The notes beneath the pieces were generated by a model, which saw nothing but the letters and a program-made list of their open reading frames with translations, had not been told where the DNA came from and made no database searches. 64,000 nucleotides of DNA from Polyangiaceae bacterium (GTDB lineage: Bacteria > Myxococcota_A > Polyangia > Polyangiales > Polyangiaceae), in contig JAICUB010000005.1 of the NCBI GenBank assembly GCA_025936045.1, positions 124,001-188,000 on the forward strand, written 5' to 3'. A program made the position numbers and the translations under genes. Positions 6,828 to 16,734 of the stretch are shown in pieces (positions within the stretch are counted from its first letter, which is position 1; each line of letters starts with the position of its first letter).

Positions 6828-8330
6828 ATGAGCGATACGATCGTGCTGCCGCAATCCCCCGTCGCGGGTCCGAGGCCCGGCGACGTGATTGCGGGCAAGT
6901 ACCGCCTCGAGCGCGAGCTCGGCCGCGGCGCCATGGGTACGGTGTGGTCGGCCGTCCATACGACGCTCGCTCAGCGAGTCGCCATCAAGCTCATCGCCGG
7001 CGAGCAGTCGCGATCCGTCGAAGCTCGGCAGCGCTTCGGCGTGGAAGCGAAAGCAGCGGCGCGCCTGCGCTCGCGACACGTCGTGCAGGTCTACGACGAC
7101 GGCGAGACGCCCGAGGGAGCGCCGTACATCGTGATGGAGTTCCTCGAGGGCAAGACGCTCGAGGAGCGGCTCGCCGAGCAACCCGACATGGGGCTCGGCG
7201 AAGCGGTGCGCATCACGACGCACGTCGGCCGCGCGCTCGCTCGCGCCCACGCGCAAGGCGTCGTCCACCGCGATCTCAAATCCGGCAACATCTTCATCGC
7301 CAAGACCGAGGACGACGAGCTCGGCTGGGTCGCCAAGGTGCTCGATTTCGGCGTCGCGAAGGTGCTGACGGAGGTGTCCGGGCCCTCGACGACCAAGACG
7401 GGCACCATCGTCGGTACGCCGCTCTTCATGAGCCCGGAGCAAATCCGGGGCGCGGCCCACGTCGACCACCGCGCCGATCTCTATTCGCTCGGCATCGTCT
7501 TTTACAACATGGTGACCGGCTCGCACGCGTTCGACGGGCCGTCTTACAGCGACGTGCTCGTCGCGATTTGTACGCAGTCGCTGCCCGACATTCGTGTCGC
7601 CGCCCCGTGGCTCCCGCCCGCTCTCGGCGCCTGGTTCGACAAGGCGTGCGCGCGCGAGCGTGACGCGCGCTTTCAAAGCGCGGACGAAATGGTCGAGGCG
7701 CTGCAACAGGCCGCCGGTCCCTCGGCTCGTCTCGCGCGACCCTCCACGCCCGACGAGATCGGCGGACCCTCTGGGACGCTCGTCGGCCATGTGCCGCCGC
7801 ATGCCGCCGCCACCATCGTGGCTAGTAGCGCGAAGGACCTTGCGCCCGCGTCCGCGCGTTTCGTCGTGTCGGAGCGCACGGTGACGAACGTCGGCGACGC
7901 CGCCACGCTGGGCCGCAAGCGGCCTCGGGCGCGCGCGCGGCTCACCGGACTCTGGTTGTGGGCGGCGAGCGGCGCGGGACTCGCGATAGCCACGGTGGCC
8001 GTCGGGCTCGTCGTCGTGCGCGTCGTGTCACCGCATGCCGCCGCGCCGCCGGTCGAAAGGCGGCTCTTGCGGGCGGTCGCAGTTGCAGCGCCCGAGCCCC
8101 CGTCACCCGCCACTCCCGTTGCATCATCGCCGGCCGCGCCGCACGACTCCCCCGAAAGCGCGCCCCCCGCGAGGAGCTCGACTCCCTCCTCGTCCCACGG
8201 CGGCTCCTCCGAGCATCCGACGCCCGCGCATCGGGCGGCGGGACCCCGGCGTTCCCCGAGTCCGGTCGCGGCGGAGAGCTCGACCCTCGGACCGCGCGCG
8301 GCCTCGACGACCCCCGATATGGGCTTCTGA
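6828..8330 (+). CDS. Hanks-type Ser/Thr protein kinase, membrane-anchored
   Basis: A transmembrane Ser/Thr kinase of 500 residues. The kinase domain shows the P-loop LGRGAMGTVW (about 29-38), the ATP-binding Lys in VAIKLI (about 51-56), the catalytic loop HRDLKSGNIF (about 146), the DFG Asp in LDFGVAK, and the activation segment GTPLFMSPEQI. A hydrophobic segment (about 375-401) anchors it, and a Pro/Ser/Ala-rich outer tail of about 100 residues follows with no recognised sensor. ATG 6828 starts the usual short N-terminal leader before the kinase. The next gene, 25 bases downstream, encodes a TPR/PEGA-like envelope protein, a common pairing in Polyangia. Substrates cannot be predicted. Confidence 0.95.
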   Translation: MSDTIVLPQSPVAGPRPGDVIAGKYRLERELGRGAMGTVWSAVHTTLAQRVAIKLIAGEQSRSVEARQRFGVEAKAAARLRSRHVVQVYDDGETPEGAPYIVMEFLEGKTLEERLAEQPDMGLGEAVRITTHVGRALARAHAQGVVHRDLKSGNIFIAKTEDDELGWVAKVLDFGVAKVLTEVSGPSTTKTGTIVGTPLFMSPEQIRGAAHVDHRADLYSLGIVFYNMVTGSHAFDGPSYSDVLVAICTQSLPDIRVAAPWLPPALGAWFDKACARERDARFQSADEMVEALQQAAGPSARLARPSTPDEIGGPSGTLVGHVPPHAAATIVASSAKDLAPASARFVVSERTVTNVGDAATLGRKRPRARARLTGLWLWAASGAGLAIATVAVGLVVVRVVSPHAAAPPVERRLLRAVAVAAPEPPSPATPVASSPAAPHDSPESAPPARSSTPSSSHGGSSEHPTPAHRAAGPRRSPSPVAAESSTLGPRAASTTPDMGF

Positions 8331-8355
8331 CGGCGCCTTGGGTAGAGTGGCGGCC

Positions 8356-9408
8356 ATGTCGTTCGCCAAGCTTCGCTTTTCGGGCGCGTTCGGGGCGCTC
8401 CTGCTTACCCTCGCCAGCGCGTCACGTCCCGCCGCCGCTCAGGAGTCAGAGGACCAGGCGGCGAACGTGGCCGCCGCGCGCAACCTCGGCATCGAGGGGG
8501 TCCAGCTCGCGGAAGCGGGCAAGTGCGATCAGGCCATCGAAAAGCTGAGCCGTGCCGAGTCGCTCTATCATGCGCCGACCATTCTCGACCGTCTCGGCGA
8601 GTGTCAGGTGAAGGTCGGACAAATCGTGGTCGGTACCGAGAATCTGAATCGCGTCGTGCGCGAGCAGCTGCCCGCGAATGCCCCCAAAGCTTTCCGCGAC
8701 GCGCAGGCGCGCGCTCAGAAGGCGCTCGACGCGGCGCTCCCGCGCATCGGCCATCTGACGGTGAACGTCGAGCCCAAGGAAGCGAAAGTGACCGTGACCG
8801 TGAGTGACGTCCCCGTGCCCGCGGCGCTCCTCGGCGTCGAGCGTCCGACCGATCCGGGAACTCACGAGGTCGTCGCGAGCGCGCCCGGCTACCTCACGCA
8901 GAAAACGACGGTGACGCTCGCCGAAGCAGGCCGTGAAACCGTAACCCTGAGCCTGACGCTCGATCCCAACGCACCGAAAGAGGAGCCGGCGCCCGCGCCG
9001 GTGACGGCTCCGCAACCGCTGATGCCGGAGCAACAGCCGCCGCCGCCCGCGAGCGCGAGCTCGAACAGCGCGAAGACGATTGGTTACGTGCTCATCGGAG
9101 TCGGCGCGGCGGGTGTCGTCACCGGCGGCATCACCGGCGCCATGGCTCTGCAGAAGAAGGGCGATCTCGATTGCCCGGACAATCACTGCGGCGGCGCGCA
9201 GAAGGACGACTTCGACAGCGCGAAGAGCCTGGCGCTCGTTTCGACAATCAGTTTCGCCGTCGGCATTCCAGCCGTCGCCGTCGGTACGGTGCTCCTGCTC
9301 ACGTCCGGTTCGTCTCAACAGAAGGCGTCGCAGAAGCCGCCGCGTCATTTCGCAGCGAAGCCGTACTTCGGTGCGACGAGCGCGGGCGTCGTGGGCGAGT
9401 TCTGGTGA
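8356..9408 (+). CDS. Secreted TPR/PEGA-like protein with C-terminal membrane helices
   Basis: A 350-residue protein with a signal peptide (LRFSGAFGALLLTLASA, cut near AAAQES). TPR-like helices follow (LGIEGVQLAEAGKCDQAIEK, YHAPTILDRLGECQVKVG), then a PEGA-like beta domain (LTVNVEPKEAKVTVTVSD, GTHEVVASAPGYLTQ). A Pro-rich linker leads to two hydrophobic helices (IGYVLIGVGAAGVVTGGITG and ALVSTISFAVGIPAVAVG). The layout is typical of myxobacterial periplasmic partners of Ser/Thr kinases, and the gene follows one by 25 bases. ATG 8356 is chosen because it begins the signal peptide. No catalytic motif is visible, so a binding or scaffolding role is inferred. Confidence 0.8.
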   Translation: MSFAKLRFSGAFGALLLTLASASRPAAAQESEDQAANVAAARNLGIEGVQLAEAGKCDQAIEKLSRAESLYHAPTILDRLGECQVKVGQIVVGTENLNRVVREQLPANAPKAFRDAQARAQKALDAALPRIGHLTVNVEPKEAKVTVTVSDVPVPAALLGVERPTDPGTHEVVASAPGYLTQKTTVTLAEAGRETVTLSLTLDPNAPKEEPAPAPVTAPQPLMPEQQPPPPASASSNSAKTIGYVLIGVGAAGVVTGGITGAMALQKKGDLDCPDNHCGGAQKDDFDSAKSLALVSTISFAVGIPAVAVGTVLLLTSGSSQQKASQKPPRHFAAKPYFGATSAGVVGEFW

Positions 9409-9432
9409 CGGACGCGCGGAACTGCGCCTTGC

Positions 9433-11244
9433 TCAGTCCTTTTTTTCCGACTTGTCCGGCGTGAGCGCGGCGACCACGCCCTTCACCGCCTGCGTGAGGA
9501 TCCCGGACGCGTTCGGGTCGCCGCGCAGGATCGTCTCGGTGAAGCGCTTGGCCTGCTCGAGCGTGATGTGCGGCGGTAGCGTCGGAGTGTCGGGGTCGGT
9601 GACCGCTTCGAGCACCACGGGACGGTCGCTCGCGAGGGCGCGCTCCCACGCGTCGGCGAGCTGCTCCGGTTTTTCGACCCGGATGCCGCGGAGCCCGAGC
9701 GATTCGGCGAACCGCGCGTAGGGAAAATCCGGCAGCTCCTGGCTCGCGACGAACCGAATGTCGCCCGCCATCACGCGCTGCTCCCAGGTGACCATGTTCA
9801 GATCCCGATTGTTCAAAACGAGGGTGATCCAGCGTGGATCGGACCACTCCTTCCAATACTTGGCGACGGTGATGCACGAGTTCAATCCGTTCATCTGCAT
9901 GGCGCCGTCGCCCGTGAGCGCGATGCAGACGCGATCGGGAAAGCAGAATTTCGCGCCGAGCGCGTAAGGAACCGCCGCTCCCATCGTCGCGAGGTTGCCG
10001 CTGCCGCTCGCCATCATGCCCGGGCGCACCTTGAGGTCACGCGCGTACCAATTGGCGGCCGTTCCGCTGTCGGCCGCGAGGATGCAGCGATCGGGGAGCT
10101 TCGGGCTGAGCTCGCGAAAGACGCGCTCCGGGTTCAAGAGGCCTCCATTTCCCGATTCGAGCGAGCGCGTGTCGACGAGTTTCCACCAGTCGGTGACGTG
10201 CGCGCTCACCCGCTCTTGCCAGGAGCGATCCTGCTTGCGCCGGAGCCGCGGAATCAGCGCCGCGAGCGTCTGTCGCGCGTCGCCTTTCAGGTTTACGTCC
10301 ATCGGGTAGCGCAAGCTCAAGAGCCGGCCGTCGATGTCGATCTGCACGCCCTTCGCGTGCCCCACCTTCGGGTAGAACTCCGCGTACGGGAAGCTGCTGC
10401 CGACGACGAGCAGCGTGTCGCAGTCTTGCATCAAATCCCAGCTCGGCTTGGTGCCGAGGAGCCCGATGTGCCCTGCGCAGTACGCCACGGATTCCGGCAC
10501 GACGGCCTTGCCGAGCCAGCTCTTCGCGATGCCGGCGCCGAGCAACTCCGCGACTTCGAGCACCTCCGCTTGCGCACCGAGCGCCCCAGCCCCGACCAAC
10601 ATCGCGACGCGCTCGCCCTCGTTCAAAACGCGCGCCGCGGCTTCGAGGTCGTCGGTGTGTGGAATCATGAACGGCTTCGGACAGCCGATGCCCGAGAGCG
10701 CGTGATCGTGGCGTTGGGGCGGCTCGGGTACGGCTTCCTCCTCTTGGATGTCCTTCGGGAAAATCACGCACGTTACCGTCCGCTGATCGAGCGCGATGCG
10801 CAGCGCCCGATCGATACAGTGGCGCGCCGCGGCGGGGCTCGAGACGGTGACGCAGTATTCGCTCGCGACGTCTTTGAAGAGCGATTGGAGGTCGACCTCC
10901 TGTTGGTACTGGCTCCCGAGCGCCGTCGTAGCGGATTGACCCACGATGGCGACCACCGGCTGATGATCCATTTTGGCGTCGTAGAGGCCGTTCAGAAGGT
11001 GGATCGCGCCAGGGCCGCTCGTGGCGAGGCAGACCCCGACCGTTTGGCTGAATTTCGCGTGCGCACAGGCGAGGAAGGCGGCGAGCTCCTCGTGGCGGGC
11101 CTGGATGAAGCGGGGCTTGTCGCCATTCCTGCGCAGGCCGCCGAGGATGCCGTTGATGCCGTCGCCCGGATAACCGTAGATCCGCTCGACGCCCCACGCC
11201 GAGAGGCGCTCTGCCACGTACTGTCCGACTGTGGAACGAGTCAT
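9433..11244 (-). CDS. Thiamine-pyrophosphate-dependent oxidase/decarboxylase (pyruvate oxidase-like)
   Basis: A 603-residue enzyme with the three-domain TPP fold. The N-terminal domain has the active-site region YGYPGDGINGIL and ARHEELAAFLA (the catalytic Glu). The central domain has VAMLVGAGALGAQ and LLVVGSSFPYAEFYP. The C-terminal TPP/Mg motif starts at ALTGDGAMQMNGLNS and ends at TLVLNN. The overall pattern is closest to pyruvate:quinone oxidoreductase (PoxB) and related oxidases that convert 2-oxo acids, but acetolactate-type activity is not excluded. The start is ATG 11244, preceded by GGAG; longer starts would add a non-conserved tail. It is divergent from the enolase-superfamily gene with 119 bases between. 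Confidence 0.85.
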   Translation of the reverse strand: MTRSTVGQYVAERLSAWGVERIYGYPGDGINGILGGLRRNGDKPRFIQARHEELAAFLACAHAKFSQTVGVCLATSGPGAIHLLNGLYDAKMDHQPVVAIVGQSATTALGSQYQQEVDLQSLFKDVASEYCVTVSSPAAARHCIDRALRIALDQRTVTCVIFPKDIQEEEAVPEPPQRHDHALSGIGCPKPFMIPHTDDLEAAARVLNEGERVAMLVGAGALGAQAEVLEVAELLGAGIAKSWLGKAVVPESVAYCAGHIGLLGTKPSWDLMQDCDTLLVVGSSFPYAEFYPKVGHAKGVQIDIDGRLLSLRYPMDVNLKGDARQTLAALIPRLRRKQDRSWQERVSAHVTDWWKLVDTRSLESGNGGLLNPERVFRELSPKLPDRCILAADSGTAANWYARDLKVRPGMMASGSGNLATMGAAVPYALGAKFCFPDRVCIALTGDGAMQMNGLNSCITVAKYWKEWSDPRWITLVLNNRDLNMVTWEQRVMAGDIRFVASQELPDFPYARFAESLGLRGIRVEKPEQLADAWERALASDRPVVLEAVTDPDTPTLPPHITLEQAKRFTETILRGDPNASGILTQAVKGVVAALTPDKSEKKD

Positions 11245-11363
11245 GAATAGTCTCCGATGCAAGACGTGGTTCATGGAATCGCGCGCCGTCGCGGCGAGGA
11301 AGAGCCGAGTCCGCCACACCGGGGCGATCGAGTCCGCCCCACTTCACGCAGTCGGAGGTTCGC

Positions 11364-12488
11364 ATGTCGTCGTCCACGAGGAGAGCCACGGTCGAACGCG
11401 TCACGGTGAGCGCGTTCTCGATTCCGACTGATTTCCCCGAAGCGGACGGTACTTTCGAGTGGAAGCGGACCGTGCTCGTCACCGTCGAGCTCGCTGCCCG
11501 CGGTGAGCAGGGCTTCGGCTCCACCTACGCGGACGAGGCCACGGCGAAGCTCGTCGAAAGCACGCTCGCCGAGGTCGTGCTCGGCAACGACGTTTTTGCG
11601 ATTCCGGCGCTCCGGGCCGCCATGCTGCGCAAGGTCCGCAATCTCGGTTCGCGAGGGATCGCCGCGATGGCGATCTCGGCGGTGGACACGGCGCTTTGGG
11701 ACCTGAAGGCGCGCGTACTCGGGTTGCCCCTCCTCGCGCTGCTCGGGACCCGTCGTGACTCGATTGCGGCCTACGGCAGCGGTGGTTTTACGTCGTACCC
11801 GATCGAACGGCTCGAACGCCAGCTCGGCGACTGGGTGAAGCAAGGCTTCGGTCGGGTCAAGATGAAGGTCGGTAGTGATCCGGCTCGCGATCCGGAGCGT
11901 GTGGTGGCCGCGCGTGCGGCGATCGGCAGCGGTGTCGAGCTCTTCGTGGACGCGAACGGAGCGTACACACGCAAGCTTGCGCTCGCTCTCGCCGAGCATT
12001 TCGCCGATCAGCACGTCGCCTGGTTCGAGGAGCCGGTGTCAGCGGACGATTTGGACGGCCTCCGCTTGTTGCGCGACCGCGCGCCGGTGGGCATGGACGT
12101 CGCGGCTGGCGAGTACGGCTACGAGACGGGCTACTTCAGGCGGATGCTCGAGGCCGGCGCCGTCGACGTGCTGCAGGCCGATGCGACCCGTTGCGGCGGC
12201 GTCAGCGGCTTTCTCGACGCGGCCGCGTTGAGTGACGCGTTCGGCCTGCCGCTCTCGGCTCACTGTGCCCCGGCGTTGCATGCCGTGCTCGGCTGCGCGC
12301 GCGAGCGCGTGTGTCACGTCGAATATTTCCACGATCACGCGCGTATCGAGGCTGAATGGTTCGACGCCGTCCCGGCCCTCCACGCGGGGATGCTCGTTCC
12401 CCATCTCGAGCGGCCCGGCCTCGGCTTCGCGCTGCGCCCCGAGCGAGCCGAGACGCACCGCCTCACGAGCGTGTCACGGACCCGCTGA
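11364..12488 (+). CDS. Enolase-superfamily enzyme, mandelate racemase type
   Basis: A 374-residue enzyme of the mandelate racemase/muconate lactonising group, which abstracts a proton alpha to a carboxylate. The Lys-x-Lys catalytic pair is in RVKMKVG, the metal ligands are in VDANGAY, WFEEPV and AAGEYGYE, and the partner dyad is D in QADATRCGG and H in SAHCAPALH. These residues place it in the racemase/sugar-acid dehydratase branch rather than the cycloisomerases. The substrate cannot be read from sequence; neighbouring hydroxy-acid genes suggest a sugar acid. It is convergent with the SDR gene, with only three bases between their stops. Confidence 0.88.
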   Translation: MSSSTRRATVERVTVSAFSIPTDFPEADGTFEWKRTVLVTVELAARGEQGFGSTYADEATAKLVESTLAEVVLGNDVFAIPALRAAMLRKVRNLGSRGIAAMAISAVDTALWDLKARVLGLPLLALLGTRRDSIAAYGSGGFTSYPIERLERQLGDWVKQGFGRVKMKVGSDPARDPERVVAARAAIGSGVELFVDANGAYTRKLALALAEHFADQHVAWFEEPVSADDLDGLRLLRDRAPVGMDVAAGEYGYETGYFRRMLEAGAVDVLQADATRCGGVSGFLDAAALSDAFGLPLSAHCAPALHAVLGCARERVCHVEYFHDHARIEAEWFDAVPALHAGMLVPHLERPGLGFALRPERAETHRLTSVSRTR

Positions 12489-12491
12489 GGC

Positions 12492-13508
12492 TCACGCGAA
12501 GAGCGAGCGCGACGAGTGGCCCAAGAACACCCCCGCGAGCGCGGCAACGCCGGCGAGCGCGGCGGTTCCGAGCAAGACCCGGTGCTTGTTGAGCCAGAGC
12601 ACGGGACTCTCGCCCCACGCGACCTCGTCGAAGCGGCCGCGCGCACCGAGATCGGCTCGCACGGGTTCCCAGAAGTTGTCGGGTTCGCGGTCGTCCTTCT
12701 CCTCCGGCATGAGCACGCCTTCCCACGCTGCGTGCGCCAGATGCCGGTCGAGCAGACCCGGGATCACTTTTTCTCCGAGCGTCGCTTCCACGGTCGTGTA
12801 ACCGACCTGGATCGCGCGTCGATTGTGCTCGATCGCGAACAAAATGGCGTCCGCGGCCACCTCGGGCTGATAAATGCGCCCGGCGGGTCGCACCTTCTTG
12901 TCCATCTTGTTCTTGGTCCAGGTAAATTGCGTCGTGTTGAGCGCCGGCATGTGCACGTTCGTGACGCGAACGTGGCTGCCCTCGTGGATGAGCTCGCTGC
13001 GCACTGATTCGGTGAAGCCGACGATGGCGTGCTTGCTCGCGCAATAGGCGCTCTGCAGGGGAATCGAGCGAAAGGCGAGCGCGGAGCCGACCTGGATGAC
13101 GACTCCGCGATCGCGCGGCCGCATGCGCCTGAGCGCCGCATGCGTGCCATAGACTGCTCCGAGGAAGGTGACCTCCACGACGTGTCGGAACTCGTCCGGC
13201 GTCATCGCCGAAAAGGGGCTGTAGAGCGAGACCATCGCGTTGTTCACCCACACGTCTATCGGGCCGAGCTCGTGCTCCGCGGCCCAGGCGGCGGCTTCGA
13301 CTTCTTCCGGCTGACTCACGTCGGTCGGCAGCACCAACGCCTGCCCGCCGAGCTCTTCGACTTCGCGCTTCGCTCCTTCGAGGCCTTCGTGCCCCCGCGC
13401 GAGGAGCGCGACCTTCGCCCCGCGCCGGGCGAGGAGCCGGACGGTCGCGCGCCCGACGCCTCCCGACGCTCCCGTGACGACAATCACCGAGTCTCTGCCA
13501 ACGCGCAT
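12492..13508 (-). CDS. Short-chain dehydrogenase/reductase with C-terminal membrane helix
   Basis: A 338-residue NAD(P)-dependent SDR. The nucleotide-binding motif TGASGGVG (about 13-20), NNAM, the catalytic Ser in QVGSALAF, and YCASK (Tyr and Lys) are all present. The family is usually about 250 residues; this protein adds an extension and a terminal hydrophobic segment (LLGTAALAGVAALAGVFLG) that may tether it to the membrane. It is the third gene of an operon, 13 bases after the FAD/FeS oxidase, with a good ribosome binding site (AAAGGAG). It probably oxidises or reduces a hydroxy compound linked to that oxidase; the substrate is unknown. Confidence 0.9.
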   Translation of the reverse strand: MRVGRDSVIVVTGASGGVGRATVRLLARRGAKVALLARGHEGLEGAKREVEELGGQALVLPTDVSQPEEVEAAAWAAEHELGPIDVWVNNAMVSLYSPFSAMTPDEFRHVVEVTFLGAVYGTHAALRRMRPRDRGVVIQVGSALAFRSIPLQSAYCASKHAIVGFTESVRSELIHEGSHVRVTNVHMPALNTTQFTWTKNKMDKKVRPAGRIYQPEVAADAILFAIEHNRRAIQVGYTTVEATLGEKVIPGLLDRHLAHAAWEGVLMPEEKDDREPDNFWEPVRADLGARGRFDEVAWGESPVLWLNKHRVLLGTAALAGVAALAGVFLGHSSRSLFA

Positions 13509-13521
13509 AGAACTGCTCCTT

Positions 13522-16500
13522 TCAGGCCAAAAAAAGCCGCTTCTCGCGCAAGCGGCGCGCGCCGAAGAGCGCCACGGCGGCCCCGGCGCCGAGGACGAGC
13601 GCCGCGCGCGCCAGGGCGACGCGCTGAGCGTGCCGGCGACGGGCGACCACGCGCCCTTCCGGCCGCCCGCCGTTCACGCTCCCGCCGTCTTCTCGTTCCC
13701 GCAACGCGAGCTCGAGCACTTGGGCCGTATGCAGCGCGACGCGGTCGGTCTCTTGTTCGATCTGCTCGCGGCAACTAAAGCCGTCCGCGACGATGAGCTC
13801 CTCGTCAGGCGCGCTCCGCACCGCGGGCAAGAGGGCGCGTTCGCCGCAGGCGAGACTCACCTCGTAGTGGTGGTTCGCTCGCTCGTAGCCGAACGCGCCG
13901 GCCATGCCGCAGCAGCCCGTGTCGGGCTCGTGATGTTCGAGCCCCATGCCGTCGTAGATCGCCTTTTCGGCGAAGAGCTGCCCGATCTCCTTGTCGTTCA
14001 GGGTATCGAGCGCCTTCTGATGGCAGTGGCCCTGCACGAGCGCTTTCTTGTGCAGCGGCGGCAACGCGTAGTGCTCGGCGTGTGAGCGCAAGAACTCCGA
14101 GAGCGTGAGGGTGTTTCGGTGGAGGCGCTTGGCGTCCTCGTCGTTCGGCAGCAGGTTCGTGAGCTCGTCTTTGAACGCTGCCCAGCAGCTCGGCTCGAGC
14201 ACGACGATCGGCACGTCGGCTCGGTAATAGGGCCGGAGCACGCGTAGGACGTCCGTCCAACGGTGCCGGGCGCGCTCGAGAAAGCCGTAGTCATAGAGGG
14301 GACGGCCGCAGCACACGTCCTCCATCGGTACGATCACGTGAAAGCCGGCGTCCTCGAGCACGTGCGTCGCCGCCACGGCCACGTCCGGATGGAAAAAGTC
14401 CGTGAACGTATCGGGGAAGAGCAGCACCGCCGGCGCGTCCACGTTCCGCGGCCCGCGTTCGCGGAACCACGCCTTGAAGCGCCGGGGCGCGAAGGCCGGG
14501 ATGCTACGCCGACGATCCACGCCGCCGAGGAGCTTCACGAGCGCCCCCACGACCGGCAGGCGTGTGCAGAGGTTCACGAGCGCCGGCGCGAGCGAGAACA
14601 GCCGGGCCCAGGCGTGGATCCACCCGAACGCGTACGCATGACGAGGACGCAGCCGGCCCTCGTAGTAGTGGCTCAGAAACTCGGACTTGTAGGTGGCCAT
14701 GTCCACGTTGACCGGACAATCCCCCTTGCAGCCCTTGCAAGAGAGGCAGAGGTCGAGCGCGTCCTTGACGGCCTCGTTCTTCCAGCCGTCCTCGAGGAGC
14801 TCGCCGTTCATCATCTCGAAGAGCAGGCGCGCGCGGCCGCGCGTGGAATAGCGCTCCTCGCGCGTCACCATGTACGAAGGGCACATCGTGCCGCCGTGCT
14901 CCCGGCGACACGCGCCGACTCCCACGCAGCGCAGAGCGGCGCGCGCGAAGCTGCCGCGATCGGCCGGGTAGTGGAAGTGCGTCGCGAGCTCGGGCGGCGC
15001 GTAGTCGGGGCCGAGCCTGAGCTTGTCGGTCATGCCGAGCGGTGGCCCGTCGAGGTCGATCACCTTGCCGGTGTTCATGCGGTTTTGCGGGTCCCAGATG
15101 CGCTTGAACGCGGTGAACGCCTCCATCAGCTCGCTGCCGAACAAGCGCGGCAAGAGCTCGGCGCGCGCCTGCCCGTCACCGTGCTCACCCGAGGCGACGC
15201 CGCCGAATTTCGCGACCAGCTCGACCGCTTCGTGCATGAAGCGCCGGTACTGCTCGATGCCCGTAGCCGTGTAGAGGTCGAAGCCCACGCGGCAATGCAC
15301 GCAGCCTTGCGCGAGGTGCCCGTAGATCGACGGGTGGTAGCCGAACTTGTCGAAGAGCGCGCGGAGCTCACGAACGTACTCCGGCACGCGAGCGCTCGGT
15401 ACCGCCGAGTCCTCCCAGCCGGGCCAGCCGTCGGGTTGCCCGGGTACCCAGGCGGTGCTGCCGAGCCCGCCCTCGCGCACCGCCCAGATCATCTCTTCGC
15501 TTTTCGGCTCGTCATAGAGCTTCATGTCGATCGGCGCGGCGGCGCCGAGTGTCTTCACGTGCTCCAACATGCGACGCGCGCGGGCGTCGCTTTCCCCCTT
15601 GGAATCGCCGGCGAACTCGACGAGCGTGAACGCCTCGCCCCGCGGCAAGAGCGCGAGGCTCGCGTTTTCGTCGCCTTTCTTTTTCACGAACTCGAACAGC
15701 AAGCGATCGATGCTTTCGCACGCCGTGGGCTCGAATTGCAGCACCTCGAGTCCGCACTCCGCCGCCACGTCGACGCGCTCGAAGCCGAGCATCACGACCG
15801 TGCGCGCGCGCGGAGCGGGCACGAGGTGGAGCGTCGCTTCGAGAATCGTGACCAGCGTCGATTCGGACCCCACGAGCGCCCGCGCCACGTGGAACCCGTT
15901 CTCGGGCAAGAGCGCGTCGAGGGCGTAGCCCGAGACCCGCCGTTCGAGCTGCGGAAAGCCACGGCGAATGGCGTCGCCGTACCGCTCGACGAACGCCTGG
16001 AGCGCCGCGTGGATCTCGCCGCGCCGCCCGCCTCCTGTCACGATTTCGGCGAGCTTTTCGGGCGGAGTCGGCCCCACGCTGAAACGCGCGCCGTCGTAAA
16101 GGAGCACCTCGAGCGCGTGCGTGTTGTCGCTCGTCCGCAGGCCGAGCCCGTTGTTTTTGCTCAGCAGAGAGTGACTGCCGCAGGAGTTGTTGCCGAGCAT
16201 GCCGCCGAGCGTGCAGCGGCTGTGCGTCGCAGGATCGGGTCCGAAAAAGAGCTCCGCACGGGCTTTGGCTGTCTCGCGCAAGTGGTCGAGCACGCAGCCG
16301 GGCTCGACGCGAGCGAGCCGCCGCTCCGCGTCGATTTCGAGCACCTCGTGCATGTACTTCGAAAAATCCATGACGACCGCGACGTTGCAGCATTGCCCCG
16401 CGAGGCTCGTGCCGCCGCCGCGCGACAAAATCGGCACGTCGTGCTCGCGCGCCGCGCGCACGGTAGCTTCGACGTCGGCCGCGTGTCGCGGCAGAACCAC

Positions 16501-16734
16501 GCCGATGGGCGCCTGGCGGTAGTTCGAGCCGTCCGTCGCGTAGAGCGCGCGAGAGCCCGCGTCGAAGCGCACCTCGCCGTCCACGTCGCGGCGGAGCGCC
16601 GCTTCGAGCGACGCGACGACGCCCGCGTCAACGCCGGGACGTGCGTCGTCGCGGGCGAGCCGTTCGAGACGCTCGGCTCCGCCGTTGCCGACGAGCGCGA
16701 GCGAGCGGTGAGAAGTGCGGACTAGGTCGTTCAT
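13522..16734 (-). CDS. Large FAD-linked oxidase fused to 4Fe-4S and CCG domains
   Basis: A 1,070-residue fusion. The N-terminal FAD-binding domain has VLPRHAADVEATVRAARE and ILSRGGGTSLAGQ, then the FAD-oxidase C-terminal domain ends near SGEHGDGQARAELL and RMNTGKVIDLD. An iron-sulfur module follows with CVGVGACRREHGGTMCPSY and CLSCKGCKGDCPVN, then two CCG cysteine-rich regions (EPSCWAAF, GHCHQKAL, DTGCCGMAGAFGYE). This is the layout of D-2-hydroxyglutarate/D-lactate-type dehydrogenases joined to a GlpC-like electron-transfer half. It should oxidise a D-2-hydroxy acid and pass electrons to quinones. A short Ala-rich hydrophobic C-terminus may contact the membrane. ATG 16734 overlaps the upstream stop (ATGA). 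Confidence 0.92.
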   Translation of the reverse strand: MNDLVRTSHRSLALVGNGGAERLERLARDDARPGVDAGVVASLEAALRRDVDGEVRFDAGSRALYATDGSNYRQAPIGVVLPRHAADVEATVRAAREHDVPILSRGGGTSLAGQCCNVAVVMDFSKYMHEVLEIDAERRLARVEPGCVLDHLRETAKARAELFFGPDPATHSRCTLGGMLGNNSCGSHSLLSKNNGLGLRTSDNTHALEVLLYDGARFSVGPTPPEKLAEIVTGGGRRGEIHAALQAFVERYGDAIRRGFPQLERRVSGYALDALLPENGFHVARALVGSESTLVTILEATLHLVPAPRARTVVMLGFERVDVAAECGLEVLQFEPTACESIDRLLFEFVKKKGDENASLALLPRGEAFTLVEFAGDSKGESDARARRMLEHVKTLGAAAPIDMKLYDEPKSEEMIWAVREGGLGSTAWVPGQPDGWPGWEDSAVPSARVPEYVRELRALFDKFGYHPSIYGHLAQGCVHCRVGFDLYTATGIEQYRRFMHEAVELVAKFGGVASGEHGDGQARAELLPRLFGSELMEAFTAFKRIWDPQNRMNTGKVIDLDGPPLGMTDKLRLGPDYAPPELATHFHYPADRGSFARAALRCVGVGACRREHGGTMCPSYMVTREERYSTRGRARLLFEMMNGELLEDGWKNEAVKDALDLCLSCKGCKGDCPVNVDMATYKSEFLSHYYEGRLRPRHAYAFGWIHAWARLFSLAPALVNLCTRLPVVGALVKLLGGVDRRRSIPAFAPRRFKAWFRERGPRNVDAPAVLLFPDTFTDFFHPDVAVAATHVLEDAGFHVIVPMEDVCCGRPLYDYGFLERARHRWTDVLRVLRPYYRADVPIVVLEPSCWAAFKDELTNLLPNDEDAKRLHRNTLTLSEFLRSHAEHYALPPLHKKALVQGHCHQKALDTLNDKEIGQLFAEKAIYDGMGLEHHEPDTGCCGMAGAFGYERANHHYEVSLACGERALLPAVRSAPDEELIVADGFSCREQIEQETDRVALHTAQVLELALREREDGGSVNGGRPEGRVVARRRHAQRVALARAALVLGAGAAVALFGARRLREKRLFLA

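Noticed and set aside
14263..16725. An 820-codon frame antisense to the FAD/FeS oxidase
   Set aside because: It mirrors the codon bias of the real gene, has no domain, and is rich in Arg, Glu, His and Val as expected for a shadow frame.
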